Assembly (NCBI GenBank): GCA_051453625.1
Contig: JBOZIK010000001.1
Span: 160,652,381 to 160,693,412 of the forward strand
DNA from: Welwitschia mirabilis
Lineage: Eukaryota > Gnetophyta > Gnetopsida > Welwitschiales
Direction: 5' to 3'
DNA: 41,032 bases
The notes beneath the pieces are model-generated. The model was given only the letters and a program-made list of their open reading frames with translations. It searched no databases and was not told the origin of the DNA. Within the stretch, counting starts at the first letter, position 1. Every line of letters begins with the position of its first letter. Positions 9,992 to 22,599 of the stretch are shown here, piece after piece. The position numbers were made by a program, and so were the translations under genes.

Positions 9992-11375
9992 TGTAATACC
10001 CTCTTTTCTTTTACCTTAATTAAGCACTATATATTTTTTTCCCTTTTTTTTCTTTGCTTTCTTAATATTATTATCTAATAGACACAACAGAACCTAGGAT
10101 CAAATTTTACTTATTCTATTATTAGCATTTCTATATTCTTAAAAAAAAATCATATCAGTATTATATATTTGCTTTACAAATACTAGCGATGTCATAAGTT
10201 TATGTCCTCCATTTCTTCTTAGTTTTTCGTCATATGAAAGATATTTGATAAATAGTTGAGTAGATGTAAACTTATTATAAATATACATAGATAAGTTTAT
10301 GAATAATACCTAACTAATATAATAGGAGGTTGAAGCTCTAATTAATGGCTTTTCAACTCAATATCTAGCCATCCTCTAGATGTGATTTCGTTCTATTTCA
10401 TATTTTTAACTGTATAAACATGATTGGAATCAACTCCAAAGGCTTTTACTTCACCTTGATATACCTCTAATATAGGTGATAGGCAGTATGTAAAGTGGAT
10501 ATATGCTTACAAATGACCCCTGCTTTCTTAAAGCATCTCTGGATGGTTCAACATGATCCATCAATGTCAAAGGCTTGAGATATTAAGTCAAAACAAGTTC
10601 ATACATGTATAGGATTGGAAAGTAGTGATCAAATCTACTTCCAAAAGGGTATTATTAAAAAAAAAGCAATGTAATCCACCTTGGTGATGAAATCTAAGTG
10701 TGGGATAAAAATTATTAAATTTTTCTTTATTTAGGCCTATTTAATGAATACACCACATAAATGCATGCATACAATTCTAAGTAATGTGGATATTAGTTTC
10801 ATTTTATAAAAACAATCATAAAATAAAAATAAGCATATAATAACATCTCTATATTCAAGATTATAATAATCAAAATCTAGTTAAATGAAATATTCTTTTC
10901 TTCTCTATCTAAATAAAGGAAATATTATTTTTTACTAATAATAATGAAAATATTCAAAATTTATTAAATCACATTTTAATAATTTACTTAAAGAAACTAA
11001 AACATATCTAAAGCTATGTCAATCCTAGAAACATTCTTTCATACTCATATGATATTCTCCATGGATTGGTACAAAGAAGATAAACAAAAGAAAGTATAAC
11101 TCAAGCATAATTATTAAGATATAAATATTTATCTAATATTCATATGGCTATATTATAAGTTAATAAAAAAAGGTAATAAGCTAGAGATTATTTATGTTAC
11201 TTAAACTACTAAGGTGGAAGCTCTTATAAGCATTCACATTCGAAGTAAAATAAAGAGAAAAAAGGTAAAATAGATATTTCTACAAATAAAATACTATTTA
11301 TAGGCAATTTAACTTAAATTTATTAATAGAAACATGTCTTATATACTCAAATTCTCTATAAAATTTTATGTAACA
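9992..11375 (+). repeat. gypsy LTR-B, plus orientation
   Basis: It starts TGTAATACCC at 9992 and matches the reverse complement of 2011-3481 block by block: ACCTAGGATCAA near 10092, the AATATAATAGGAG block near 10317, CCTCTAATATAGGTGA near 10465, and ACCTTGGTGATGAAATCTAAG near 10679. The likely end is ...TGTAACA at 11375, giving about 1.38 kb against 1.47 kb in the other copy. No primer site or pol adjoins it. The right edge is approximate. Confidence 0.65.
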
Positions 11376-13478
11376 ATTTTGCTATAATTTAATATATTAA
11401 TTATAATATTTTTGAGCTCTAAGAATACATTATTGTTAAAAATTAATTACGATCTTTAAAATATATCTTAAACTATCTTAGGAATCTAAAAATATTATTT
11501 CTAAAGTTTCTATTTAAGCTTAAAGAGTGTCAAATTTTCTAAAATTATAGTCCTATTTCAATACATTAAAATGATCATAACCTTTTAAAATACTTTGCAT
11601 TTTTAAATGATTTAAGATGTTTTGAAAAGCTTGTTCAATTTTATATAATTTAGAATGCTCAATTTTATAGATATCTTATCACATAGTTACAAAAATGTAA
11701 ATTACTTACTTACTTTTTTTGTATTTATTTTCTAATGTATTTTAACAAGAAAAATTTTAAAAATAGTTAAACGTTATAAAAACTATATTTTCATTTCATA
11801 ATACAATCCTATACTTAATCAAAAATCAACATTAATTTATACTTACTAATTAATAATCTATGGTGTTTTTATCTTACACCTCTATTCTGGATATTTAATT
11901 TTTGCTGTAACAAAAACATGATAAAGTTTTTAAAACTAGTTAAGTAATAACTTAGATCAGTAAAATAATGAATATACTAATTAATTACTTACAAAACATA
12001 TCAACTAAGTTACTAATCCAAGTTATTGTGGAAAGAAAAATAATATGAATTCAAAAAGAGCCATTTACTATGAGCCTTAGGATTTTCATAAAAAAGTACT
12101 AGCATAAAGAGATTTTTAAGGATTAGACTTTACCCCTAATAAGATGAATTAATGCATAATAAATAAAAATATACTATTAAAATAAACATGGGTACCCAAA
12201 TTTATTTTTTCCCCTAGTCATTTGGTCATAATCATCCACTAGTAACCTCCATTACCAAGCATAAGAGACCCCTCATATCTCTCTAGCATCTTGGTGAGAG
12301 CCAATGGGATGGAATAATATTTTATAATATAATTACATAAAAACCATAAATACTTTTTTAATGTAATATCATGTCATTCCACTAGAATATAAAAAAGATG
12401 ATATGAATAATAAGAGTAAAAAGCTTACCTGGGAAGGTTATTAAGTCCTTAATAGTTAAAGATTGATGAAGATTCATGCTTAAGAGTTTCTTATCTTCAA
12501 GCCTCTAAGCTCCAAACTCCAAACTCCACAAGAAAGAAAATCAAAGAAAGAGAGAGGAAAGGAGGAAATGCACTTGTATAAAAAAAATGGAAAGTATCTT
12601 CTTTCATAAGATAGAAAAGGATCTCTATATATAGATAAACAAAGGCAGATAGCTCAAGATCACAAGATCACATGATTTAGCATTGATAAGTAAGATGAGT
12701 AATAAGTGATATTAGAGTATTAAAAAAAGATCATATTTATGACTTATACACCTAACTAGGATAAGTAATCTTCTTGCTTTAATTAGCAAGATTAATCACA
12801 TGCATCATTTCCTCATCTTAGCTTCTTAATCCTCCATAGGCTCACAAGTAAGTTTAATTCATCCAATACATGCATCAAAAGAATAAATGCACAAATCTCA
12901 AAATTGTCATATGGCATAATGAGCCAAACTCTTTAATTCCAATGAATAAAATAATGAATATGCTATGAACTAGATTTCCTTACACATCTCAAGAATACAA
13001 AAGCTATGGTAGAGTAAATCTACTGATTTATCATTCTTAATTCTAGCTAAGAGTACATGTACTTATTCAAATACTTATTTATTTCAAAATGAATAAAATC
13101 TATCAATCACATAACATGAGGGAAAAATATTTATTCATAATTTAGTACACCCTATCACATTTACTAATAATTTAAATGAGTAAATAAGTTGTAAATATAT
13201 TATTATGTTTTCTTGAAATTTTTAATTTATTAGTTTTATCATGTGATTTTAATTCCTCACATATTGGGATTATCTAATTTAAAATGTTTGGATATCTTTT
13301 CTTATAAAAACCTTCTAACATAATTTTTATCATTTTCATGGTAAATTATGAAAATTACTAACCAAGGTTAATTTTTATTTTTACAAGACCTTTAAATAAG
13401 AATAATTAGTCATTTGATTAAAATATTAATATACTTAATATTTAACTTAATAAAGTTTAGAAAATATGGGATATAACA
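11376..13478 (-). repeat. 3' LTR of gypsy chromovirus X2 (left edge uncertain)
   Basis: On the minus strand the LTR starts TGTTATATCCC at 13478, directly after a polypurine tract and the pol end. A TATA box (minus TATATATAGAG) lies near 12633-12643, followed by a pyrimidine-rich transcript start region (12480-12570) and an AGGTAAGC splice-donor-like site near 12424-12431. Further left the sequence around 11560-11680 has the look of plant chromovirus LTR tails. No second copy is in the window to define the left end; 11376 is simply the edge of LTR-B. Confidence 0.6.
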
Positions 13479-13490
13479 TCCTCCCCCACT
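13479..13490 (-). other. polypurine tract of chromovirus X2
   Basis: The minus strand reads AGTGGGGGAGGA immediately before the LTR start TGTTATATCCC. This is the second-strand primer position of gypsy chromoviruses and fixes element orientation. Confidence 0.85.
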
Positions 13491-14095
13491 GAGACTGATT
13501 CATTCCTAAGAATCAAGATAAATAAAGAACTTAAGGAAACTTAACTATATATTATAATATTTAAAAAGATTTGGATATTGATTTTTTATTATTTTCTCTA
13601 GCTTCCAAGTAGCTTCATCAAAAATATGATTATTTCACTTTATCTTCACTTAATAAATCTCCCCATTTCATAAATTACTAGTTCGTTGGTCTAGCACTTC
13701 CTTTGACTTCTCTATAGTTGAACAATCTAGTTTCACCTGAATATGAGACTAATTTAACACAAGAGAAGGATCTGCAATATACTTTGTTAACATTCTTACA
13801 TCAAAAACGTCATGCATGTGTAATAATCAAGGAGGTAAAGCAAGCATGTATGGGTCCAACTCTTTCTAATATTCTAAATAGTCCAATGAATCGAGGAGTT
13901 AATTTTGATCTTTAAATTCTCTCGTTACTAATTTTATTGATGGCACTTTAAGAAATACATTGTCATCTATTTTTAACTCAAGGTCTCTTCTTTGACAGTC
14001 TACATATAAAATTTCATCCCCAAATAGATGGTTAAGCAAAAAGACTGTCAATGGTAGGTACTATATAGTAGGATATCTTTAATTGACCTTCAATG
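13491..14095 (-). pseudogene. Ty3/gypsy chromovirus pol C-terminus: integrase tail with chromodomain (broken)
   Basis: The minus strand carries the end of a chromovirus integrase. Right to left it shows a RRDLEL block and VFLKVPS (about 13935-14010), then LTPRFIGLFRILERVGP (about 13855-13912), a degraded linker, and a chromodomain ending EATWKLEKIIKNQYPNLF (about 13560-13620). In this clade the chromodomain targets integration to particular chromatin. Stops occur in each part. The rest of pol, gag and the 5' LTR are absent: at about 14095 the sequence switches to the X1 LTR. The plus-strand ORF at 13718-13915 is a shadow. Confidence 0.8.
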
Positions 14096-14667
14096 CATGC
14101 TCGAGGTTATAACATTACTAAAGAGTTTAATTTCTCATTATATTATTTAAGAAATGCATAAGGAATAAATGGTTAAATTTAATATTTTATTGCAATAATA
14201 TATTTCAATGAAAGATCTTCACTATACAGTGCTCAATGTATCAAACTGAGAAATTTTATAAAGCTATAAGAGACACACATAATAAAAATAGAGTTTAATT
14301 ATTAAACATCCAATAAGGCATTATTCATAAAAGGTATATAGTATCCTTAAGACACAGTCATATAAACTCCAAAAATTTTGAGATTTATGAAGGAAATACA
14401 AATTCATTCTATAAAACTATCCAACAAGACTAGAATAATAATATTTCACATTTTTATGCCTACTTCAATAATCATAGTCCAAATTTTCCACCTGTCATAT
14501 AATGAATATGAAATAAGAACTATGAAAATGTCATATCTCTAAGTATGGTCTATGTAAATAGGAAGGACAAAAGTGAGAACTTTAAGAAACAAGTTATATC
14601 ACAAGAACAATGACCTTAGGAGTTATGAAATGAGAATAATCAGATATAAAATTTCTTATATTTTAAT

Positions 14668-15072
14668 CACTTCATTGCCTCATTTGGTAATCTGTGAAGT
14701 CCACTGCCTCATTCAGCGATTTGTGGTTTTCATATAATATTTTTTAATATATTTTACTCACTTCACTACCTTATTTGGTAATCTATGAAATCCACTACCT
14801 CATTCGGTGATTTGTGGTTTTCATTTAATATTTTTTTAAATATTTTACTCACTTCACTACCTCATTTGATTCTCTGTGAAGCCCACTACCTCATTCGGTG
14901 ATTTGTGATTCTTATATAATATTTTTCACATTTCACTCACTTCATTGCTTCATTTGGTAATCTATGAATCCTCTGTCTCATTTGACAATCTGTGGTCAAT
15001 CTATCATTTCCATTACCTCATTCAATGATCTGTGGGATTTTCATCTTCCACTATTTCATTCAACAATCTGTG
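14668..15072. repeat. 91-bp tandem array inside the X1 LTR
   Basis: Units start with CACTTCAYT at 14668, 14759, 14850 and 14938 (spacings 91, 91, 88), with a fifth rearranged part to about 15072. Each unit holds two related halves built on CTCATTYGGTRATYTGTG, then an AT-rich tail with ATAATATTTTT. It is absent from the assembled left LTR, where a gap replaces it. Confidence 0.9.
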
Positions 15073-15825
15073 AAATATACATAACCATAAGTTCTCAAAA
15101 AATCATGATGTGAAGAGGAGTCTGAGAGAGGAATAACAATGAAGAATCAACTTATGACAAGAACAACTTACTTTTAGATTATCAAAGACATCGAGTATCA
15201 AAAAATAATAGGAGTTAAGATTTGAAATAAGGATTGAATCTACTTAGTTATCAACATTACACATGTCTATATTTGATTCGCAAGAAAATAGCCACAATAA
15301 ATGTAATAATGAATTGCATACAAAAGGGACTAATAAGAAAGCAAGAATAAATAGAACCATAGCCATATCTAAGTGTGGTGTTTGAGGACTTCGAAGTTCT
15401 TCCAAGGTTTCGAAGCTCCTACGCTTTCTAAGCTCTAAGATCCAAAAGTAAAGTCTTTTTGTAAATTTAGCCTGACTTGAGAGAAGAAGAATCCTATTTA
15501 TAATGAGAGAATGTGGGTAAAGTGAAAAGAATCAAGAATATAGAAGGACATATCATGAGCCAATAGTAATGGTAAGGGTTTCATAACACCTCATAAAAAC
15601 TTGCATGGCCACTAAGCACTTTAATAATATTAAAAAGAAAATGCTTTCTATTCCATCACATTTAATCATAATAATGAAGAAAAATAATAAGCCTCCATAA
15701 TTAACATTTAATCATGTATAAATTCTATGAATTTTTAACAATAATAATAAGTAAATGATATCATCACCACTACAAGAACATTCTTGAATATTATAAAATA
15801 ATATTTTAGTCTTTACAAGACAAAA

Positions 15826-15875
15826 GGGACTCAAAGCACAATTTAATATAGGGACTCAAAGCACAATTTAATATA
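15826..15875. repeat. exact 25-bp tandem duplication
   Basis: The 25-mer beginning GGGACTCAAAGCACAATTTA occurs twice head to tail (15826-15850, 15851-15875). The left X1 LTR has only one diverged copy, so this is a later slip in this copy. Confidence 0.9.
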
Positions 15876-15999
15876 GCAACACCTCAAAAACATAATATCT
15901 ATGTTAATTAAAGATTTTAAAATAATTAAATCTTTCTAAATAATTCATTAAACTTAATCTTTTCACCTTTTTAAAAGAAATAAGAATATGAACATGACA

Positions 16000-17638
16000 T
16001 GGTTATATTCATAGTAATAATAATAGATAATATATTAGTATGCACTAGATGCTCATACCTTAACTTGCAGTTCCATTTGTTTAATAATGATGCTGAAGTA
16101 CTACTAAAGGCTTTATTATGACCTAAGATTCTTTTATCATTTGGACATCTGCATTGTTCAAGCATGATGTTTAAGTCTCCTTTCCTTAAGTAAACTTCAT
16201 GTTGAGTCTTTTAGTATTAGCAAGTTCATGTTTAACATTTTTTTTAATTTAGTTATTAACTTGGTAATCTCAACTTTAAGAGTTAAGTTCTCTTATGATA
16301 ATTTATTAAAAGAATCTTTTTCATGTTCATACGTTAATTCATGAGAATGAAGCATTTTGTTCATTTTAGAACATACATTTTACAACTTAATAAACTCTTT
16401 AGAAATTAATTCATACCTGTCTTGAAGTTTTATACATGTTTTTCCTTCACTTTCTAATTTAGATTCTTCTTTTTCTTCTTCATCATTATTTTGGATATGT
16501 ACAATGATGATGTAAGATGAAGGAGCTCTTTCATCATTAGATTTATCTACTTTAGTTGCATTCTCATCATCATCCTAACCTATGAAGAAATATTCCTTTT
16601 GCTAGGATTCTTTCTTTTATGCTTTTTTCTATAATCTATTAGAGCTAGGACATTTTAAGGCTATGTGTTCTTGTACTCCACAAACCCAATAGTCTAACTT
16701 ATAAATATCAATCTTAAAAGGAAGTGAAGAGCTATTAGAAATTTTAACTTCTGACTTATGTTTAGTTAGAAACCTGGATAGTCTTTAATAATCCTTCTTC
16801 TTATTATTCCTTCATGAAAGAAGTTTTTTTACTTAACTTTTGATGAGAGTAGGTTCTTCCTTTACATCATCTTCAAAGTATTCTCCATTAAAAAATTCTG
16901 TTATTTTATCTTTAAAAACTTGCCTTGGATTTCATTAGCCTTAAGTATGATAGGATTTTTTTTCAGAGCATTATCTTGAATAAGATTCATCTCATAAGCT
17001 GTTAGAGCACTTTGTAATTTATTAATCTTTATTATATTGAAGTCTCTTAATTCTTCCATGGTTGTTGTGTTAGGCCTATATTCTAGAGTTAGGGATCTAA
17101 TAAATTTATGAATTATTTGGGCTTCTAGAAGATTTTTACCAATGCCATGTATGAAATTCACTATTTTGGAGACTACTCATGTATTTTCTTTCCATTGTTC
17201 ATCTCTAACTTTTAAAACTAATTAGTCTAGATAATGAGCTCTATACTTGATGAGGAAGGTTCCTTTATATGTTTCCATTAGAATATTCCATATATCTTAT
17301 GTTTTTTTGCATCTAAATGTTCTGTTAAATTCTTCTATAATAATGGTTCAGTAAAGACCATTCTTTACTTTTGAGTCATACATGAAGGCAATTTTTTCTT
17401 TGTCTTCTTAGTTGCTTCTAGGTTTTCTTTATGTAATAGAGTTCCTTGTGGAATCTATAATAGTTTTTGTAGATTCTAAATATCCATAATTAATGCTTTA
17501 CCAAACCTAAAACTCATAATAATATAAGTACATCAGCATCCTTATCTTCCAATAGGCATAGTTAGTTCCATTGAAGAGTAAAGGTCTGATAGAAGGCATC
17601 TCTTTTACAATTCACTCAAGGATGTTACTGCTTTTCAT
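16000..17638 (-). pseudogene. gag of Sirevirus C (UBN2-type, broken)
   Basis: Gag forms the virus-like particle and packages element RNA. Reading right to left, a start-proximal motif LLFNGTNYAYWKIRM follows an ATG at 17599. The best open piece is 16901-17161 (86 aa), with IHKFIRSLTLEYRPNTTTMEE and YEMNLIQDNALKKN, typical UBN2 gag. A zinc knuckle at 16650-16691 has lost its first Cys (Tyr-x2-Cys-x4-His-x4-Cys). The gag-protease linker is at 15971-16480, where one open piece runs into the LTR. Many stops. Gag is cut at 16000 by the X1 LTR, so this element has no pol here. Confidence 0.85.
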
Positions 17639-17644
17639 AAGTAT

Positions 17645-17658
17645 CCATTTTGATACAA
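17645..17658 (-). other. primer binding site of Sirevirus C (decayed)
   Basis: The minus strand reads TTGTATCAAAATGG, aligned with TGGTATCAGAGCGG of other Sireviruses, two bases after the LTR end. It is recognisable only by position and by comparison with element D. Confidence 0.55.
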
Positions 17659-17660
17659 CT

Positions 17661-19042
17661 TAAGGATCATTGAACTTAAAGTGAAGGGGTGCATGAGGTC
17701 TACCCAATACAAATCATAACTAAATTTAAATAAAAGTACAAAATAATGACCTTGTTAAATTAATGAACTTTCTCAACCTTAATATATCTACACATAGAGG
17801 GTAGCTTTCCTTTACACCTTAGGATATCCTGAACCTACAAAACAATGGTTTTGAAGCATCACCAACCTTACATACAAATGAAGTGCTCTATACAAGATAG
17901 CACTATTTTCACCTTAGGGATTACAATAAACAAAATAAATTTATGCTTATAAGCATTTAAGGAAGTACATCCATATAAGAGTTACCTTACAATTTAAAAT
18001 CTCAAGCAAAGGATTCTAAAGATAATAATAAGTAATGGACTATAATCAATGAATTTCAAAACATAATAGTCTTACAAAGAAGTTCCAATAAATAACGCTA
18101 ATAAAAATAAAACAATAAGCATAAAAAATGTTACTTTGATGGAATGCTTCAGTTCTCCTTATTGTAGTCATCCATGACTAGCTAATACTAGAGTGATGTA
18201 GCTATGGGAGATGTAATGACTAAGCAATGTATTCATCCAATTGTCCTCTTCATCAAGGTGATATAAATATTCATGTATAGTACTAATTAGATGTAACTTT
18301 TGTTTTAAATTGTTTAAGCCTTTTATACTTTTAATGTCTTTCTTGTTTTTATCGTAGAGAGATAACCATTTGAAAATATTTAAACATTATGTAATGGATA
18401 AAAATAGCTAATTTATGATCATTCAATGGCTATTTTATTTTTAATTAATTTGTTAGGATAAACCTCTTTGACATAATAGATGTCTCTATTAGGAAAATTT
18501 CTTTATCCTAAAAGACATATTTAGTCAAACTATCTAGATTTTAATAAAACTTGAACTACTATATCTTTGATACTTAGAGATCATGAATTCAATGTGTAAA
18601 AAGTGCCTTATTTCTTGGAATGTAGATAATTAATTATAGTATAATTTATCTCTATTACCTATTTTAATTTATAACATGCGTCTTCAATTTGGTAAACATC
18701 TTCCAATAGTTGAAGTAGTATAGATGTCTTTCATTTGTAAGATGTCTTTCACTTGTCTCAGTTCCTTGGTTCAGTATAGATATCTTTTACATGATAAATT
18801 TCTTTTTCTATGATGAACTTTAATTTAGTCTAGACATCTTTGGTATAGTAGACATATTTATCATAGACATCTTTAGATATGTAGATATCTTTAATTATTT
18901 GTCCTTCATGAATTTTAAGCTCAAGCTGTTGTGTACTTTTGGCTTGATCCTATTTGTAATTCAATGTTCTATATTTTTTTCTATCTACACATTAGACATA
19001 TTACATCTTGATAAGTGAAATTATCAAACTAGGATTTTACCA
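17661..19042 (-). repeat. 5' LTR of Sirevirus C
   Basis: About 1.38 kb, colinear with both LTRs of element D (20604-22043 and 38926-40412). The promoter is conserved: minus-strand TATAAAA at 18321-18327. Upstream of it, to the right (about 18470-18890), lie scattered AGACATCT/AGATGTCT-type motifs and variants such as GACATCTTT. The inner end has a CACCCC and GATCC pattern next to the primer site, as in Sireviruses. It lacks the internal duplication seen near 20812-20995 in D. Confidence 0.8.
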
Positions 19043-20460
19043 ATAATCATCTTTATTAATATTTAATTCTTGAAGAAAAATAATTTTAAGAAAGAAATAT
19101 AAATCTAATCAAAAAAATTTTAACCACATATTTCTTTACATGGTCTAGAGAATATGTAACATTTCATGAAAAAATATTCATCATAAGAAAGAAATGTGAG
19201 GATATCTGCCTTTACTTATACCTTACTCTAATTGTCTTTAAATATGGTTATATTTATTTAAAGGATTTTTTAATTTATTTTTGATAAAGATGAAAATGAT
19301 TCATGTTAAAATCATTCAAAGAATAAGATAGAAAATTATTATTACTCAAATGAAATATAGCTTCAAACGAGGTTCATACTCTTCTTGAAGAAGGTTTTCT
19401 AACCCTGTTACTCTCTCTACCTCTATCTATTAACCATTACAAAAATTTCTTTTACTAATGTTTTCTTTCTTTACCACAATGTACCAATTATCTTCTCTAG
19501 TAACTAAAAAATTTTTATTTTTTCCCTTTAAACTACTAGCATTTTCTATATATTGGCTTGAAAACTTCTTATTCTAATTATCTTAATTAATGAAAACCTT
19601 GACTCTTACACAAGTTTTCTTTAGTCATGTAATTGCCTTAGTTTATGGTGTGTCTTATACCCTTTTATTGTTATCATTATTCTCTTATTTAGTAACATGC
19701 TTATTATTCATCATAAGTTTTAAGTAGTTTCAAATTCCATGATTAGAGTAATTATGATAAAAATAAGTATTTATAATATTTAAAAATAATAAAGAAAGTA
19801 GAAAAAAATTCAAGTAAACTTGAACACCCCCTTTCCTAATAGATCTAACATTTCTATATAGTAAATGATTCTACTTAATATAATCTCCTAACACTTTCAG
19901 TAATATCTTTAATAAAAAGGCTATAACTCAATCAGAATATCTAGAATCTCAAGCCACATAGGAACATCTATTTATTTAGCATTAGAAACCCTAAAGCTTG
20001 TATCCCAAGTAGCAAGAACCAAAAAAGTACCTTTTACATACCATAGAATAGTAAAAACTACCTTACACACTAGCATAAACTCATAAAAGTAAAATAGATA
20101 ATAATGATTTGATAAAGTATAAATGAAAATTACTTAAATATCTTTACTCTCTCGTATCTTCTTAATTCATATTCTTTATTCCCCCATGTAGTCTTAATTC
20201 ATACTTATAGGCCTTTATAAGTTAAAATCTTACAAATATAAGCATCTTGTTAATATCTTTCCATGAATTTGATTGCATGCCTCTTAAAAGTAATCCATAA
20301 GAATGATCAATTTGATTAAAGAATTCTAAGAAGAATTAGAAGGATCTACCCCTGATACTCCTTTATGAGAAGAAACCAAGTTCTACATCATAGCCTTTTA
20401 AAAACCTATTTTTCAAAATTTCACTTATAACCTTTTTAGTATAGTTTGGTATTCTAATAA
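19043..20460. other. unassigned AT-rich spacer with one possible polypurine tract
   Basis: No clear coding motif. At 19827-19837 the minus strand reads AGGAAAGGGGG followed directly by TGTTCAAG, which has the form of a polypurine tract plus LTR start. I find no second LTR copy or pol domain to support an element. The rest shows nothing I can name. Confidence 0.35.
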
Positions 20461-20537
20461 TGCTACAATTTTAGAAATTTTATACTTATAGTATGGTGTT
20501 AGAATATATACACATACATATATAATATATATGTATA

Positions 20538-20574
<37 letters not shown>

Positions 20575-20603
20575 ATATATATGTATGTATGTGGGGGTAT
20601 ATA
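20461..20603 (-). repeat. left half of a gypsy LTR split by Sirevirus D, with microsatellites
   Basis: It starts TGCTACAATTTTAG, matching TGTAACAATTCTAA at 9600. It runs into TA-rich sequence, a (TG)15 microsatellite at 20541-20570 and ATGT repeats, and then the LTR of D. The matching right half lies at 40413-40700. The small ORF at 20425-20613 is a product of the microsatellite. Confidence 0.6.
20541..20570. repeat. (TG)15 microsatellite
   Basis: Fifteen uninterrupted TG units, flanked by TA/ATGT low-complexity sequence on both sides, about 34 bases left of the D insertion point. Confidence 0.98.
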
Positions 20604-22043
20604 TATAGATCATTAAACTTAGAGAGGAAAATTAAATGAGGTCTACCAAAAATAAATTTAACTAAAAAATAAACACCTTACTAGATTTAACATGGTTTCC
20701 CAACCCGGGTACATCCACACATAGAGGCTAGCTTCTTCTCACACATCTAGATATTCTTAACCTAGAACAATAGTTGTTTGGAACTATTGTCAACCTTACA
20801 TATAATATCATATGCTCCTTTTAAGTTAACACTCTCTTCCCCTAAGGCATATCCAATAAATTAACACCAAAAATGTGCTTAAAGGTACTATTACAATATG
20901 AGATGCTCTTCACAAGGTAGCACTCTCTTCCCCTTAGGGATATTTAACAAAACAATGATAAAAATGTGCTTTCATGGACTATAGAAGCACATCCCTATAA
21001 GGATTACCTTACAATATAGAAATCCTAATAAAGCATCCTTAGATTTGATAATAAGAGATGGACTATGATAAGAGTGTTAGAAAACCTAATAGTCTCACAA
21101 TTTAATTACAACAAACAAATGATAACAAATGATACAATAATCCTAAAATGATGTGTCTTTGATGAGTCTCTTGAGTTCTTCCTTGTTGTCATCAACTATG
21201 AGTACCAAAGATTAAAGTAATATAATATTATAAAAGTCAGTGATCAAATGATGTATTCATTTAATAGTCCCTTGCAAAAGATAGATTGATGCTTCATGAA
21301 AGAAAATAATTACCTACGAGTTTGCGCATGCATAAGACTTGTCAGACAAGTTAATCCTTTATGCCTCTTTATCTTTTGATGTGCTTCTAACTATTTGACC
21401 TAGGAAAATAGAAGTTTGAAGCTTGTAACTACTATACAATGGATATTTTATTTTCCTTAAATGTTTAGCATAGACATCTTTATGATAGATTTCTTTCATT
21501 AAAAAGATTTCTTTAATATGAAGGACATATTTAATTAAAGTTCCTAGATTTTGATGAAACTTAAATTGGATTTCCTTTGATCCTTATTTATCATAAACCT
21601 AATATGTAAAACCTAATTACTTCCTTGAGATGTAGATAGTTCATCAAAATGTATTTTATCTCTATTTACTCTTTTAGTTTAGTATAGACATCTTCAACTA
21701 TATAACTATGTTTCATATGTGTTAGAACCTTATTTTAATATAAAAATTTTCATTAACATAGTTATCTTTCTCTATGATTGAAATATAGTTTAGCATAAAC
21801 ATCTTTGATGTCTTCAAGTGTGTAGATGTATTTTTCATAGATGTCTTTAATTATGCAGACATATTTAGTAAATTATGATTTGATAATTATGAAATCTAAG
21901 CTAAACATTTTATGAACTATGAAATTTGAGGTCTAACTTGGATTAATGCTTTTCATGGTTTAGTTTTCTCTAGTTTAACCTTTCTACACAATAGAATAAT
22001 AAATTTGATAACTAAAATCATCAAAACTAGACTTTGACTAACA
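20604..22043 (-). repeat. 3' LTR of Sirevirus D
   Basis: On the minus strand it starts TGTTAGTC at 22043 right after a polypurine tract, and it is colinear with 38926-40412. It contains decayed GACATC/GATGTC motifs in its upstream part (about 21470-21860). An internal duplication gives two 'CACTCTCTTCCCC' blocks at 20830 and 20921, 91 bp apart. The left end is set by alignment with C's LTR and lies in TATA-rich sequence, so it is accurate to a few bases only. Confidence 0.85.
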
Positions 22044-22045
22044 AT

Positions 22046-22057
22046 CTCCTCCTTTTT
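22046..22057 (-). other. polypurine tract of Sirevirus D
   Basis: The minus strand reads AAAAAGGAGGAG, then ATTG and the LTR start. A second similar tract (AAAAAAGGGGA, minus) is at about 22554-22564. Multiple polypurine tracts upstream of the 3' LTR are a known Sirevirus trait. Confidence 0.8.
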
Positions 22058-22599
22058 GATGATGTCCAAAACTTAAAAAATCTTATTAGTATAATCATAT
22101 TTTATTAACTAAATTTAAGAGAATTTAAACTAAGAGAAAAAATCACATAACTATATTTTATCAACATTTTTGAAAACTAATGATTAATCATATACATAAT
22201 CATGTAGAGTGGTAAACAAAAAAAGCACATAAGCATATAAATAATTACACTTAAGAAGAAATAACAATAATCAATAATTAATTATGTAAAATATACTAAC
22301 AATAATAAATAATAACAGTGTCCCAATAGTAGTGGAGATAATAACATATTAATATTAGAGTATGAAATGTACCAACAATAGAATAAATAACAATAGATAG
22401 TGTAAGATGTATGTTAACAATTAATAGTGACCATTAATCAATAGTGATATAACTCACAGGAGTCTAATCCATCAAATTCATGATTAATATCTTCTAAGCT
22501 GATATAGGATGTCTAAGCTATATGTCCAAGATAAAGATAATTCACCTATGTTATCCCCTTTTTTAGAAAACATACAAAAGAATCTAGTCACTAGGCAGA

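Larger units (their letters stand above)
14096..15999 (-). repeat. gypsy LTR 'X1', right copy (about 1.9 kb)
   Basis: On the minus strand it starts TGTCATGTTC at 15999. It shares long stretches with the left copy at 7889-8837, including a TATA box (minus TATAAATAG at 15494-15502), and carries about 1 kb that is hidden by the gap in that copy. The left flank is chromovirus X2 pol and the right flank is gag of Sirevirus C. The 5-bp flanks do not match, so it is not a simple solo LTR with target duplication. The left edge is placed where homology to the other copy fades. Confidence 0.7.

Noticed and set aside
13718-13915. 65-aa plus-strand ORF
   Set aside because: Antisense to the chromovirus integrase tail, which gives clear family motifs on the minus strand.
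14668-15072. CRISPR-like regular repeats
   Set aside because: Units are 91 bp tandem repeats without distinct spacers, in a plant LTR; not a CRISPR array.
19827-19837. Polypurine tract plus LTR start of another minus-strand element
   Set aside because: Form is right, but no matching LTR copy, primer site or pol nearby; kept only as a note in the spacer entry.
20425-20613. 62-aa ORF with His-Thr repeats
   Set aside because: Direct translation of the (TG)n and TATA microsatellite; not a gene.
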